Counted from the first letter of the stretch, positions 1 through 9,565 are shown. The stretch: DNA of 64,000 bases from Streptomyces sp. 1222.5 (GCF_900105245.1 NZ_FNSZ01000001.1:186001-250000), one strand, 5' to 3'. Numbers and translations are program-made. The notes: generated by a model not told the origin, from the sequence alone.

Positions 1-268
1 CGGCTCACGGTGGGGTCGTGACGCAGGATGAGCGTCACGGCGCCCGCGCAGTGCGTTCTGGCGTCCGGGTGTGCCTCGCACCCCGTCGAGCCGCACGCGG
101 ATGGTGGCCGCCTGTCCATTCGTAGAGCAGTCGCAGAGCAATCGCAGAATGTGTCGGTTCACTATGGGCTACCCGCTCCCGGCGGGACAGCAGGCCTGGG
201 CCCGGCCGGCGACGCTGATACCGCTTGTGGTCGTCGCGACAGGCGGGGGCCCGGGCTCCACACAGCCC
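1..268. other. No gene resolved
   Basis: I see no convincing reading frame here. The minus strand at 1-45 could hold the first codons of a gene running off the left edge (a GTG followed by TLILRHDP), but this is too short to judge. Confidence 0.3.
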
Positions 269-297
269 GAAGGGCGCCATCCTCGATGGCGCCCTTC
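269..297. terminator. Hairpin terminator downstream of the CsbD gene
   Basis: GAAGGGCGCCAT and its exact reverse complement are separated by CCTCG, giving a 12-bp perfect stem. It lies 11 bp beyond the stop codon of the minus-strand CsbD gene. There is no T-run, which is usual in high-GC actinomycetes. Confidence 0.7.
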
Positions 298-307
298 AGG
301 ACCCGCC

Positions 308-499
308 TCAGGAGCGGCGATCGGGTCGCTTTATCTCATCCTTGATGTCGCCCTTGACCTGCTGCCCTTCGCCCTTGAGTTCCTGCGCCTTGCCCTTGGC
401 CCGCAGCTTGTCGTTCTCCGTGACCTTGCCGACGCCCTGCTTCACGTTGCCGATGGCCTCGTTCGCGAGGCCCTTGGCCTTGTCCTTGGAACCAGACAT
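308..499 (-). CDS. CsbD family small stress protein
   Basis: A 63-residue, lysine-rich hydrophilic protein beginning MSGSKDKAKGLANEAIGNVKQ and continuing with the alternating Lys, Gly and Glu pattern of the CsbD family. CsbD was named as a sigma-B general-stress protein in Bacillus; its biochemical role is not established. I chose the ATG at 499 over upstream in-frame starts because an AGGAGA ribosome-binding site sits just before it and the family begins here. It appears monocistronic, with a hairpin terminator after the stop. A cytoplasmic location is inferred, as there is no signal peptide. Confidence 0.85.
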   Translation of the reverse strand: MSGSKDKAKGLANEAIGNVKQGVGKVTENDKLRAKGKAQELKGEGQQVKGDIKDEIKRPDRRS

Positions 500-682
500 G
501 ACTCTCCTCTGGGTTCGGAATGAGTGAATCCCTCTACCAAGGACCGCACAGGGGGCCCTTGGCGTCCAGCTGGGGTCACCCAACCGGGCCATCAGCCCCT
601 CGGAGTGCTGTAGGTGCGGGCGGGCGGCCGCCAGGAAGGGCTCGGTGCGTCGTCGGCGTAGCGGGCGGGGGGACGTTGCCCG

Positions 683-1117
683 TCAGGGCCGGCTCGTGAT
701 CCGCTGGCTGATGTGTTCGAGGAACTCCTGCAAGCTGGACGCGGCGACCTCGAAGTCGTCGAACCAGGAGGCCGTGGTGGACTTCCAGATGTGTCCGCTG
801 TCTGAGATCGCGAACAGATGGCCCCCGCCGTCGCTGGCGAAGACGATCGCTTCGCCGTCGACCGGAGCGGGGCCGTATTCGCGGAAGTGCTCGGCCGCCG
901 TCGCGGGTGAATGGATGAAGTACCCGCTGTCGATGCCGGGCAGCAAGGCCTCACTGATCACCCAGTAGAGCGCGGTCAGGTCGGAGGGGATCGGCGTCAG
1001 ATCCACGAGGCCGCCCGTCGCCCGGTGGCTGTCATCGGTAGCCAGCATCAGAGCGTTCTGATCGGGCGGGAAGCCGTGCGTCCCATGGAAGGACCCGGTG
1101 AACTTCGCCAGCGCCAC
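683..1117 (-). CDS. SUKH (SMI1/KNR4-type) domain protein
   Basis: A 144-residue acidic protein. Its C-terminal half has the SUKH pattern: a strand-rich stretch VFASDGGGHLFAIS around residues 92-105, then an aromatic segment (WKSTTASWFDDF), then an amphipathic helix LQEFLEHI at the end. SUKH proteins are often immunity proteins against contact-dependent or polymorphic toxins, but many stand alone. No toxin or secretion gene adjoins it. The N-terminus is a little unusual for the family (MALAKFTGSFHG), so the start may be elsewhere or the gene may have lost its first strand. Confidence 0.65.
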   Translation of the reverse strand: MALAKFTGSFHGTHGFPPDQNALMLATDDSHRATGGLVDLTPIPSDLTALYWVISEALLPGIDSGYFIHSPATAAEHFREYGPAPVDGEAIVFASDGGGHLFAISDSGHIWKSTTASWFDDFEVAASSLQEFLEHISQRITSRP

Positions 1118-1329
1118 GTCGGCCCGCTCCCATCAGGACCGGACCCACTCCGCGTCAAGCCGCTCACCAGGCACGTATCCCCCTCAAAAACGGGTGGGAC
1201 CTGCCGTCACGAGCCCGGGAAGAACCTACCGGAGGGTACAGAACGGGGTGCGATGGGAACCCACGCTGGCTCTGCTCACGAGTTTGCGTTCTGACTCACC
1301 TTCTGTGGTCCATGACTTTGGGTCACCTG

Positions 1330-1767
1330 TCACATCTCGAAGAGGGCTTCCGCTTGTGGCGGGATCGGGGGGGCGAGGACGTTGCGCAGGCGTGTGAGGT
1401 CTTGGCGCCATCTCGGCCCGTCCGTGGCCTCGTCCCACAGCTCGGCGATTTCAGACCGCTCGTCGACTACTCGGTCCAGGGCGCCGACGGCAAGCGCCCT
1501 AAGGTCGCAGGGCAACTCCGGCAGCGGCTTTGATGGGCCGTAGTTCGAGCACGCGGGCTCGCCATGAGCGTGCTGTGCGACCACCAGGGCCGCTGCGGCG
1601 ACTGCTCGCTCGGCGTCGGGGGTGATCAGGTAGTCAGCTGGATCGGCGGCGCGTTTGAGGACTCTGCGGATCATGGACTCGCGTTGTTCCATGGGTGCCT
1701 CGTCCAGGTCGCCGGCGAAGTCTGCGGCGGTGTCATTGTCGAAGGGGCCGATGTCCCAGGTGCCCAT
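1330..1767 (-). CDS. DUF4259 domain protein
   Basis: A 145-residue cytoplasmic protein opening with MGTWDIGPFDNDTAADF, the signature start of DUF4259, followed by an all-helical body. The ATG at 1767 is preceded by GAGGAGAG, which decides it over the upstream in-frame ATG at 1803. Function is unknown; these proteins are common as single genes in actinomycete accessory regions. It lies between two other minus-strand genes with gaps too long for a tight operon. Confidence 0.75.
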   Translation of the reverse strand: MGTWDIGPFDNDTAADFAGDLDEAPMEQRESMIRRVLKRAADPADYLITPDAERAVAAAALVVAQHAHGEPACSNYGPSKPLPELPCDLRALAVGALDRVVDERSEIAELWDEATDGPRWRQDLTRLRNVLAPPIPPQAEALFEM

Positions 1768-1889
1768 ATCTCTCCTCGCGTGATCCTCTGGGGATCGTCG
1801 CACTGGTCACCGACAACGAGGTTAGGAGGCAAGCATCACGCGCTTGCGCAGGGGCTTGAAGCGAGCGCGTCCGTACATCTGCCGTTTGA

Positions 1890-2309
1890 TCACTCGCGCG
1901 TTGCTGCAGCGGTGATGCCGGCCTTCCTCAGCTTGCGGGCCAGGTGCTCCAACTCCGGAAGCGTCCCGGCGTACACACCGCTCACCACCCGCCGGGCCAG
2001 GGCCTTGGCGCTCGCCAGGTCGAGATCGAGTTCAGCCCGCAGTACCCGCATGATGGCGACACCGTTGACCGGCAGGCTGCTCACGTGCAGCCTCGCGGGT
2101 CCGTGCTCGGCGAGCATCTGGTCCCGCCGCTCGGCCGGCATGTCGCCACCGCACACGACTGCCGCCCCATCACAGGCGGAACACGATGCCTCGACGTCCC
2201 ACCGCAAACGGCCGCCGGCGAGGGCCTGAGTCCCCCAACACTTCAGCTGCGCACCGCAGTCCGGACACACCGCCTCGTACGAGACGGATTCGCACACCAC
2301 CTGCTCCAT
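1890..2309 (-). CDS. Zinc-ribbon protein with an L7/L12-like C-terminal helix-turn region
   Basis: About 139 residues. The N-terminal half holds two CxxC pairs (CPDC near residue 15, CSAC near 44), plausibly a zinc ribbon. The C-terminal half (IMRVLRAELDLDLASAKALARR onwards) follows the pattern of the ribosomal L7/L12 C-terminal domain, where a helix is followed by a conserved Lys/Arg and a second helix. I do not recognise a named function. The start may be the ATG at 2309, preceded by a G-rich stretch, or the in-frame ATG at 2321. A second L7/L12-like protein lies at 27.1-27.4 kb. Confidence 0.55.
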   Translation of the reverse strand: MEQVVCESVSYEAVCPDCGAQLKCWGTQALAGGRLRWDVEASCSACDGAAVVCGGDMPAERRDQMLAEHGPARLHVSSLPVNGVAIMRVLRAELDLDLASAKALARRVVSGVYAGTLPELEHLARKLRKAGITAAATRE

Positions 2310-2339
2310 GCCCACCCCCATCCCAGGCGAGATTAAGCG

Positions 2340-3225
2340 ACAAGCTCAGCGGGCGGGCGGCCGGTGGCCGGGACGGCGCTGCTCGGGCAACGGCTGACGC
2401 CCGGGTGAGGTGGCCGGCAGGCGGGCGGCGCGTCCGGTCGCAAGAAGGTGGGCGGGGACGTGGAGGTCGACGAGGAGGGTGAGGTCGAAGTACGTGTCGA
2501 TCTCGTCGGCCCGCACGGGGCGGATCGTGATGGCGGGGGGTGTGGAGGTGGTCATGCGGGGTGCCCTTTCGGTCCAGGGGGTCCGGGCTCGCTGGGGTGG
2601 AGTCCGGCGGCGCGGGGACCGTGGCGGGGCGGGAGGTTAGCGAGGCAACCGGAACGCCGCCGGGGGGCGTACGGGACGGGGTGCCGGGGCGAGTCGGCAG
2701 CGCACCCCGGCGAGGGGGTGGAGGCACACGGCATGCGCGGATGGCGGCGCACGCGGGGTCCGTGCGGCGCTGGCTGGCCGTCCATCGCGGCCCGGTAGCG
2801 GGCGAGCAGCGTCGGGTCGTCCAGCAGTTCGGCGAGCCGCTTGCGCATCCCGTCCACAGCGTCGGCCTGGACGTCAGGGGCGGCGAGTAGGGGCAGGTCG
2901 CGCCTCCAGTCCTCGTGTGCGAGCAGCTGCTCGGACACCCACGTCATCAGGTCTGTCGCGGTGTGGGTCTGCAGACCGAAGGTGACGCCTCGCTGTCTGC
3001 GCCGTCGTTGGGAACGGTCAGCGCATCACTAGACGCACTCATGCCCCTGCCTGGTGACTTCTGCCGTGGCCTGCACGTAGAGCGGTGAGCGGACGACGAC
3101 GCTCCTGGACGCTGTCGTGGCGCGTCGCTCGCCCGTTCGTTTGGAACGGTTAAGACGATGTCTCGATTGGTTAGACGAGCACCATATTGCGGTGTCCCGA
3201 GGCTGACGCGCTGCATGATCGTGAC
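2340..3225 (-). other. Decayed region with gene remnants
   Basis: Two coherent minus-strand peptide stretches survive. One at about 2770-2990 contains TWVSEQLLAHEDWRRDLPLL and a helical run to AAMDGQ, then degenerates into Pro/Arg-rich sequence. The other starts with an ATG at 2555 (MTTSTPPAITIRPVRADEID, like the first strand of a GNAT acetyltransferase) and degenerates after about 45 residues. No intact gene is present. Confidence 0.35.
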
Positions 3226-3807
3226 ATGTCGAATCCTGCTTCCTTCCGTGACCAGTCCAACTGGGGCGACGGCTACGAGCTGGCCATCGAGGTTGGCTCA
3301 ACTGGTGACGTCGAACTTCAGACTCTCCTGAGTGCTCTGTGGCCGGCGGCAGGCGTGCAGGGCTGCTTCGGGCGGCGCGACCGTGAGCCTGACGAGCAGG
3401 ACGAGGTGTCGTGCACGGTGGCCTCGCTGACTGAGCACGGTCACCTGCTCGGCCAGGTGCGCTTGCCGACGGGGCAGTTGGCGATTTGCGGCTGCACGGC
3501 CGTCCGCGGTGGCGACGAAAGTAGCGACTGGCTGGACTTCTACATCCCCACAGGAGCATTGGACAAGGCCGGCATCGTGTACTGGGACGGCCGGCCGTTC
3601 TTCAGGTCTGCGGTCATCGACGACTGGCTCGTCGGCATCGCGACGGAGACCTTCAAGCAGGCGCCGTTCAGCCTGGGTCTCGTCGGCTGGATGGTCTCCG
3701 GAGGCGCCGATGCCTCGACGCTGGCGGGCGAGCTGCCCAAGAAGCGCGACATGGGATACCTGCTGTCGCGCGGCGGCGTCCTGCACTATGGGGCTGCCAA
3801 CACCTGA
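3226..3807 (+). CDS. Hypothetical protein
   Basis: A 193-residue protein from the ATG at 3226 (MSNPASFRDQSNWGDGYELA). It is acidic, with mixed strand/helix composition and no signal peptide or membrane segment. It has regions such as DWLDFYIPTGALDKAG and WDGRPFFRSAVIDDWLVGIA that read as a real fold. I do not recognise the family. The codon pattern is normal for the neighbourhood and the frame is uninterrupted. No clear ribosome-binding site precedes the chosen start, and an in-frame TTG at 3187 is an alternative. Confidence 0.65.
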   Translation: MSNPASFRDQSNWGDGYELAIEVGSTGDVELQTLLSALWPAAGVQGCFGRRDREPDEQDEVSCTVASLTEHGHLLGQVRLPTGQLAICGCTAVRGGDESSDWLDFYIPTGALDKAGIVYWDGRPFFRSAVIDDWLVGIATETFKQAPFSLGLVGWMVSGGADASTLAGELPKKRDMGYLLSRGGVLHYGAANT

Positions 3808-4176
3808 CGCCGACGACTTTCGCCCGCGAATGCTGCGGTAGCAGATCAGGCTGACGCGCTGGGGAGGCGGACCAGTTCGGCAGGAGTTCACCGCACCCGA
3901 GCAGGGCTCCCGCTGTGAACTGAGTGGGACTCCCCTACGACGGAACCTCACCGACGCGCCCGCAGCGCTGACCGACGGGATGGCCGCTCCGCTGTGGCCG
4001 TTGACCACACCCCCGCGCCGGGCGATCGCGCACACCTCATCCTGCCCCGCCCGTTCCGGAGGAGGCGCGGCATTTCTGAGGTCCGATGGATGAACCCGCA
4101 CGGGTTTCGTAACGCATCCGATCTCGTCGCTCGTCCGAGCGATCCGGTGGAACGTCGTGCGCGCCATGGTCGCTGC
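3808..4176. other. Intergenic stretch without a recognised gene
   Basis: The stretch holds the upstream region of the dioxygenase-like gene. An in-frame extension to 3994 is open, but its composition is unlike a protein of this family, so I do not include it in the gene. Confidence 0.5.
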
Positions 4177-4974
4177 ATGACTGATGCCCCCCACCACAAC
4201 GCCACGGACCCGCAGCGCGCCCCCGAGCCGGCCGAGAGCCCGGCCGGCGCCACCCGAAGGTCCGTCATCGCCACCCTCGGCGTGGCCGCACTGGGACTCG
4301 CCGCCACGCAGGCCGCGGCCGCGACGCCCCGGAGCGCGGACCGGCCCGCTCCCCCGCTCGCCGCGGCGTGCGTCCTCACGCCCGAGCAGACCGAGGGCCC
4401 CTACTACCTGGACCTGGAACGGGTCCGCAAGGACATCACCGAGGGCAAGGCCGGCGTTCCGCTGACCCTGCGCGTCACGGTCATAGACAGCACCACGTGC
4501 GCCACGCTACCCAACACGGCCGTCGACATCTGGCATTGTGACGCGGTGGGGGTCTATTCCGGCTACGTGGCCGGCGGGTCCACCCCCGACACGACCTTCC
4601 TGCGTGGTGTGCAGCTGACCGACGCGTCCGGGGTGGCGGAATTCACCACCGTCTACCCGGGGTGGTACGTCGGCCGGGCCCTCCACATCCACGTCAAGAC
4701 GCACGCCGGCGGAACCGTCTCCAACGGGACCTATCACGGAGGCCATGTATCCCACACCGGCCAGCTCTACTTCCCGGAGACGTACAACACCAGGGTCGCC
4801 GCCCTGTCCCCCTACCGGAACAACACGGCCACGCGCACGCTCAACGCGAGGGACGGCATCTACCGCAACGGCGGTTCGGCCACCCTGTTGACCCTCACCC
4901 AGACGGGCAGCGACCTGAGCAAGGGCGTGACCGGGACTGTCGTACTCGGGATCGACCCCCGCGCCACACCCTGA
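4177..4974 (+). CDS. Tat-exported intradiol dioxygenase-like protein
   Basis: 265 residues. Residues 26-50 form a twin-arginine signal (TRRSVIATLG followed by an Ala-rich hydrophobic run), so export is expected. The mature part has the intradiol ring-cleavage dioxygenase core: GPYYLD near 75, DIWHCDAVGVYSGY at 117-130, FLRG at 141, and PGWYVGRALHIH at 161-172. The four non-haem Fe(III) ligands of the family can be placed at Tyr128, Tyr164, His170 and His172. Cytoplasmic relatives cleave catechol or protocatechuate; exported actinomycete forms have poorly known substrates. The start at ATG 4177 places the signal peptide correctly. Confidence 0.85.
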   Translation: MTDAPHHNATDPQRAPEPAESPAGATRRSVIATLGVAALGLAATQAAAATPRSADRPAPPLAAACVLTPEQTEGPYYLDLERVRKDITEGKAGVPLTLRVTVIDSTTCATLPNTAVDIWHCDAVGVYSGYVAGGSTPDTTFLRGVQLTDASGVAEFTTVYPGWYVGRALHIHVKTHAGGTVSNGTYHGGHVSHTGQLYFPETYNTRVAALSPYRNNTATRTLNARDGIYRNGGSATLLTLTQTGSDLSKGVTGTVVLGIDPRATP

Positions 4975-5088
4975 CGGTCCTTCCGGGAGCGGTGGCCGGG
5001 CGGGCCCTGGGACGGTTCCGGCCGCCGCGCGCACCGCCCACTCGCCGCACAGGGTTTCGGCACAAGAACGTGCGGCCAGGAATCGGGG

Positions 5089-7599
5089 ATGAGCCGGAGT
5101 CGAACGTGCGAGGTATGCGGTACGACGCTGATCACGAGGCCGCAGGGCGGCCGGCCGGCTCGGTACTGTTCCAACGCCTGCCGGCAACGGGCGCTCCGGC
5201 GGCGGACGGCAGCGCGGGACACCGTCCGTCCCCAAGGTGCCGCGTCGGTTGCGGCTCCCACCGTGGCACCCGCTGTGGCGACCGCAGCAACCCGTGACCG
5301 CGCTCTGCCGCTGGCGCTCGACTCCTTCGTCGGCCGGCGGCGGGAGCTGTCGGCCCTGCGCGCGCTGCTCAGCAGCACACGGCTGCTCACGCTGACAGGG
5401 GCGGGCGGTGTGGGCAAGACACGGCTGGCGTTGGAGTTCGCCGGAGGGTTATCGAGCCGGTACGCCCGGCTCGACCTGGTGGAGCTCGGCTCGCTGCGGG
5501 ACGGCGCAACTCTGACGCAGTCCGTGGCCGCCGCGCTGGGCGTGGGCGAACGGGCCGGCCAAACCGGGGTCGACCTCCTGGTCCACGCCATCGGAGACGC
5601 CTCCTGCCTGCTGCTGCTGGACAACTGCGAGCACCTCGCCGAGCCGTGCGCCCGGCTGGTCCTGGCCCTGCTGGGCCGTTGCCCCCGGCTGCGGATCCTG
5701 GCCACGAGCCGTGAGGCATTGCGGGTGCCCGGGGAAACCGTGTTCCGGGTCGGCGAGCTGTCCCTGCCGCCGGCGGACGCCGGGGACGACGTGACGGCCC
5801 TGCTGCGGGCAGACGCGGTACGGCTGTTCGTGGAACGGGCCGCGCGCCGCTCGCCCGGGTTCGCGCTGGACCGGAACAACGGCCGCCTGGTCGCGGAGAT
5901 CTGCCGACGGCTGGACGGCCTGACCCTCGCCGTAGAACTCGCGGCCGGCCACATCGGCACCCTCGCGCCGGGCGACATCCTCGCGGGCCTGGACGACCAG
6001 TTGTCCCAGCTGGACCTCCTGGCCGGTGGGAGTAGGACCGGGCCCCGGCGGCACAGCGGGCTCGCCACCGCCGTCGACTGGAGCCACCAGCTACTGGATC
6101 CGGCGGAACAGGCCGTCTTCCGGCGTCTCGCGGTCCTTGTCGGAGGGTTCGATCTGGCCGCGGCGCGCTCGGTGTGCGCTGGCGGCGGCATCGAGCCGCG
6201 AGAGGTCTTTCCCCTCCTGTGCGCGCTCGAGGAGAAGTCGCTGATCGTACGGCTGCCGGGGGACGCGGCACCCACCCGCTTCCGGCAGCTCGGTGTCATC
6301 CGCGCCTACGCCATGGAACGTCTGCGCGCATCCGGCGAGCTGGGCTCCACCCTGCGCAGCGCCTTCGCGTGGCTCCACGAGGTGGCCGAGAGAGATGGTG
6401 GGGATGTGTTCGCCGACCAGGCGAGCAGCCCTCTGACGGCGGAACGGGACAACCTCGCCTCGGTGCTGTCCCGCGCCACCGGCCAGGGCGAGGCCGCGCG
6501 GGTACGGCTGACCCTGGAGCTGGCCCGGGTGCACTACCAGCAGGAGCAACCGTCGGCCGCGGGCGCACTGCTGAGCGGATTGCTGCGGGAACCCGGAGGT
6601 CGGGCACTGGGCGGGGAGGTGGCCGCGCTCGCCGCACGCGTGGCCGCCCAGCAGGCCGACCCGCACCGAGCACTGTCAGTGGGTGAGCGGGCGGTGAGCC
6701 TGGAGCGGCGGCGTCACGTGCCCGCCGGGCTCGCCAACGCACTCGACGCCAGGGCCGCAGCGTGGCTGTGTCGCGGCGCATTCGCCGAGGCCGTCACGGA
6801 TCTGCGCGCGTGCCTGGGCGTCGTCGCCCCGCTCGGCTCGCCCGAGGACGTCGCGTGGTGCACCCAGCACCTGGCCTGGGCGCTGCTCCAGGCGGGCGGG
6901 GAGCACGAGGCCGACGAGCTGATGGCGGATTGCCTTCCGGTGCTCAGGGAGCAGGCTCCCTGGCACCGGGCTGCGGCCGCGCTGCACACCGCGGGCGCCG
7001 TACGGCTGGCTTTGGGGCAACTGGAGAGCGCCGAGGCCCTCTTCGCCGAAGTGCTGCGCATCGCACCCGGGGGGAGCTTCCACGCGCTGTACCCCGTCGA
7101 GGGCTTGGCGCTGGTGGCCACAGAGAGCGGTGACATGCAGCGTGCTCTGCGGTTGTGCGAGGCGAGCGCGCAGGCGCGACGCCGACTGGACACCGAGCCC
7201 GAGGCACCCTGGCGGTACAGGATCGAGCAGGCCGCGGCCCGTGCCCGGACCCTGCTGCCAACGGCGGCGCGGGAGGCCGCGGTCGTCGGCGCTCGCAAGC
7301 TGCACGGAGACCGGCTCGTCGCCTACGCCCTGCGGACAGGGAGCGGTGAGCAGGTCCGGCGCGGGCCGGACCACATGAGGATCGGCGACGAGCGGTGGCG
7401 GCTGACCGCCAGGGAGTTCATGGTGGTCGAACTCGTCGCGAAGGGGCTGACTAACCGACAGATCGCGGATGGGCTCGGGCTTTCGGCACATACGGTCGCC
7501 ACGCACCTGAACAGGGTGCGCGACAAGCTGGGTCTTCGCTCACGCACACAGATCGCCCTGTGGTTCGGTCGAAGAGATTCGGAAGCTTCGGTTCCCTGA
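5089..7599 (+). CDS. LuxR-family transcriptional regulator with NB-ARC-type ATPase domain
   Basis: 836 residues. Residues 7-31 carry a CxxC...C...C cluster (CEVCG, YCSNAC) that looks like a small zinc finger. A P-loop ATPase follows, with Walker A GAGGVGKT at about 104-111 and a Walker B-like CLLLLDNCEH near 172. A long helical TPR-like region follows. The C-terminus is a LuxR/GerE HTH (LTAREFMVVELVAKGLTNRQIADGLGLS). The layout matches the AfsR/LAL type of large ATP-binding activators, though here the DNA-binding domain is C-terminal. It lies 114 bp after the dioxygenase-like gene on the same strand, which it could control; that link is inference. Confidence 0.85.
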   Translation: MSRSRTCEVCGTTLITRPQGGRPARYCSNACRQRALRRRTAARDTVRPQGAASVAAPTVAPAVATAATRDRALPLALDSFVGRRRELSALRALLSSTRLLTLTGAGGVGKTRLALEFAGGLSSRYARLDLVELGSLRDGATLTQSVAAALGVGERAGQTGVDLLVHAIGDASCLLLLDNCEHLAEPCARLVLALLGRCPRLRILATSREALRVPGETVFRVGELSLPPADAGDDVTALLRADAVRLFVERAARRSPGFALDRNNGRLVAEICRRLDGLTLAVELAAGHIGTLAPGDILAGLDDQLSQLDLLAGGSRTGPRRHSGLATAVDWSHQLLDPAEQAVFRRLAVLVGGFDLAAARSVCAGGGIEPREVFPLLCALEEKSLIVRLPGDAAPTRFRQLGVIRAYAMERLRASGELGSTLRSAFAWLHEVAERDGGDVFADQASSPLTAERDNLASVLSRATGQGEAARVRLTLELARVHYQQEQPSAAGALLSGLLREPGGRALGGEVAALAARVAAQQADPHRALSVGERAVSLERRRHVPAGLANALDARAAAWLCRGAFAEAVTDLRACLGVVAPLGSPEDVAWCTQHLAWALLQAGGEHEADELMADCLPVLREQAPWHRAAAALHTAGAVRLALGQLESAEALFAEVLRIAPGGSFHALYPVEGLALVATESGDMQRALRLCEASAQARRRLDTEPEAPWRYRIEQAAARARTLLPTAAREAAVVGARKLHGDRLVAYALRTGSGEQVRRGPDHMRIGDERWRLTAREFMVVELVAKGLTNRQIADGLGLSAHTVATHLNRVRDKLGLRSRTQIALWFGRRDSEASVP

Positions 7600-7639
7600 C
7601 ATCCGTCGCCTCCCGGCAGGCGGCGACCTAGGGCGTCTC

Positions 7640-8445
7640 TCTGATCGGTTGGTCAGTTGACCGGATGTGGCTGTCCGGTTAGTGATCACTGATGCGACGT
7701 GGGGCCGGATCGAGCCGCTGATGCCGGCCGATCCGGTTCGTGGTCGGCGGTGGGCCGATCACCGCCGAACTGTGGAGGCCATCGCGTGGAAGTACCGAAC
7801 CTGCTCGCCTTGGCGGGACCTGCCCGACGAGCTCGGCTCGTACCAGACCGCCCACAAACGGCTGATCAGATGGGCCGTGGACGGCACCTGGGAACGCATC
7901 CTTGCCGCGGTCCTGGCAGTGGCCGAGGGTGCTGACGACATCAGCTGGACCGTGTCGGTGGACTCCACCGTCTGCCGGGCTCACCAGCACGCCGCCGGGG
8001 CCAGGGAAAAGGGGATCCAGGCCGGGCCGAACCGGACGATCACGCGCTCGGACGCTCCCGCGGCGGCCTGAGCACGAAGGTCCACCTCGCCAGCGACGGC
8101 CATGCACGACCCCTGGCCCTCCGCGTCACCGCAGGCCAGGCGGGCGACGCCCCAGCCTTCGAGAGCGTCATGGCCGGCATCCGTGTTCCGCGAAGCGGCC
8201 CCGGAAGACCGAGGACCCGACCCGACGCCGTGCTGGCGGACCGCGCGTACTCATCCCGCGCGATCCGAAATCACCTACGCCGACGTGGAATCCACGCTGT
8301 CATCCCACAGCCGTCCGACCCGGTCGGCCACCGTCTGCGGCGAGGCCGCGCCGGCGGTCGCCCACCGGCTTTCGACGCTGAGGCGTATAAGCAGCGCAAT
8401 ACGGTCGAGCGATGCATCAACCGGCTGAAGCAGTGGCGGTGATGA
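7640..8445 (+). mobile_element. IS5-family insertion sequence, right end missing
   Basis: A transposase gene in two frames is all that is left of the element. The protein stops at RLKQWR, where relatives continue for about 30 more residues, and unrelated sequence begins at once. The right inverted repeat is therefore gone. The left boundary is not fixed by a visible repeat; I place it near 7640. Confidence 0.7.
7667..8442 (+). CDS. IS5-family (IS427-group-like) transposase, two-frame, C-terminally truncated
   Basis: The first frame (7667-8071, GTG start) encodes the N-terminal domain with the first catalytic Asp region (TVSVDSTVCRAHQHAAGA). The remainder reads on in the -1 frame as EPDDHALGRSRGGLSTK, DAVLADRAYSS and NTVERCINRLKQW, carrying the later DDE residues. 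Between them the 0-frame codons A AAG GGG (8008-8014) form a classic X XXY YYZ slippery heptamer, exactly where a -1 slip restores the conserved protein. The IS427 group of IS5 is known to use such frameshifting. Loss of the C-terminus means this copy is probably inactive. Confidence 0.75.
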
Positions 8446-8460
8446 TGAAGGGACGGCATT

Positions 8461-8922
8461 TCAGTCGTAGAAGAAGAGCTCAAGGTCCTCGATGGACCCA
8501 GGCCCGGTGAGGAAACCCTCGGCCTTCGCGATCTCGTCTTCTGGTGGCAGTTCGCCCTTCAGGAGCTGCTGCATCCAGATTTCTCCCTGCTCGCCGACCG
8601 CATAGATGCCAGACAGCAGCTCAGACATGCCAGCAGGGTTTGTCGGGATGCGTCCGGCGACCGGTTGGAGCACCCAACCGCCCGACCGGGCCGCGAGCCG
8701 CAGCACCCCGGCCCAGTTCGCGATCCTCGCTATGCGTATGTGCCACGAGTCCTCGGTGAACGGGGCCATCCGCCCACCGTGGAGAGGGTTGGTGGCGGCA
8801 GCGATGTCCCTGATGACTTGCCGTTCCACGGCGTCACGGACCCAGCGCCCTTCCTGCGCTTCTTCGATGGCGGCCTCCCACCACGTCCACCCGCCGTCGA
8901 GTCGGTCCGCGAATGTGTCCAT
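8461..8922 (-). CDS. Hypothetical protein
   Basis: 153 residues from the ATG at 8922 (MDTFADRLDGGWTWWEAAIEE). It is acidic and helical, with many Trp, and ends in an acidic aromatic tail (IEDLELFFYD). No signal peptide, membrane segment or recognised motif is present. The frame is intact and the composition is that of a real cytoplasmic protein. The gene ends 18 bp from the truncated IS5 transposase frame, so the deletion that removed the right end of the IS stops at this gene. An upstream ATG at 8952 is a less likely start. Confidence 0.6.
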   Translation of the reverse strand: MDTFADRLDGGWTWWEAAIEEAQEGRWVRDAVERQVIRDIAAATNPLHGGRMAPFTEDSWHIRIARIANWAGVLRLAARSGGWVLQPVAGRIPTNPAGMSELLSGIYAVGEQGEIWMQQLLKGELPPEDEIAKAEGFLTGPGSIEDLELFFYD

Positions 8923-9215
8923 GTGGACAGGGTTCCACGCGCGATGCCGCAAGCATTCAGGGGGCGCCGATCAGTGGATCGACTCATCAAGGAGACAGGC
9001 TCTAGGCCCCTTCGAGGCGGACCCGCCCCCGGTGCAGCCCGATCCTCCGCTGGAAATCCGGACAAGGCCCCGCCGAACCCCTACGAGGAGGCCCCCCGGT
9101 AGTGAGTGGCGGCCGTCACCCAGCTGAGGGCCGGGGGCGGCACTTCCGGCGTGGTCATGCCCGCGATGGTCCCGCTGAGGGCGGCACGAGACATCCGCAG
9201 ATTTACGTAAAAGCG

Positions 9216-9480
9216 CTACTCAATCGCACCGCTGCGGGTGACGGCCCGCGGCGCCGTGACGGACCACTCGACCGCGGGTGCCAGGCCTTCGGGGGCGGGC
9301 CAGCCGTTGATCAGGGCGCGCAACTCGAGGTACCGGTCCCAGCGCGCGTCGTTCCCGCCGGCAGACGCCCCAGCAGCAGCCGGTGCAGCCCGGCGTCGTC
9401 GGGGCGGCCGCAGGCGCGGGCGCAGCAGGCGGTGAGCGCCGCGACGACGGGCGCGCGGCCCGGGCGAGTCGGGGGCGCCT
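9216..9480 (-). pseudogene. Remnant of a MerR-type regulator, C-terminal part
   Basis: The tail RWDRYLELRALINGWPAPEG matches the C-terminal signature of a common Streptomyces MerR/TipA-like regulator. The preceding helix (LTACCARACGRPDDAGLHRL) is in another frame, so there is a frameshift near 9360. The N-terminal DNA-binding half is absent. Confidence 0.55.
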
Positions 9481-9565
9481 TGCTCTCGGACCAACTGATG
9501 CGCATTCGCTTCCCGATCGTCAGCCCCGAAGGCGCCGGCCAGAGGGTTCGGGCAGGCTGGTCGTC

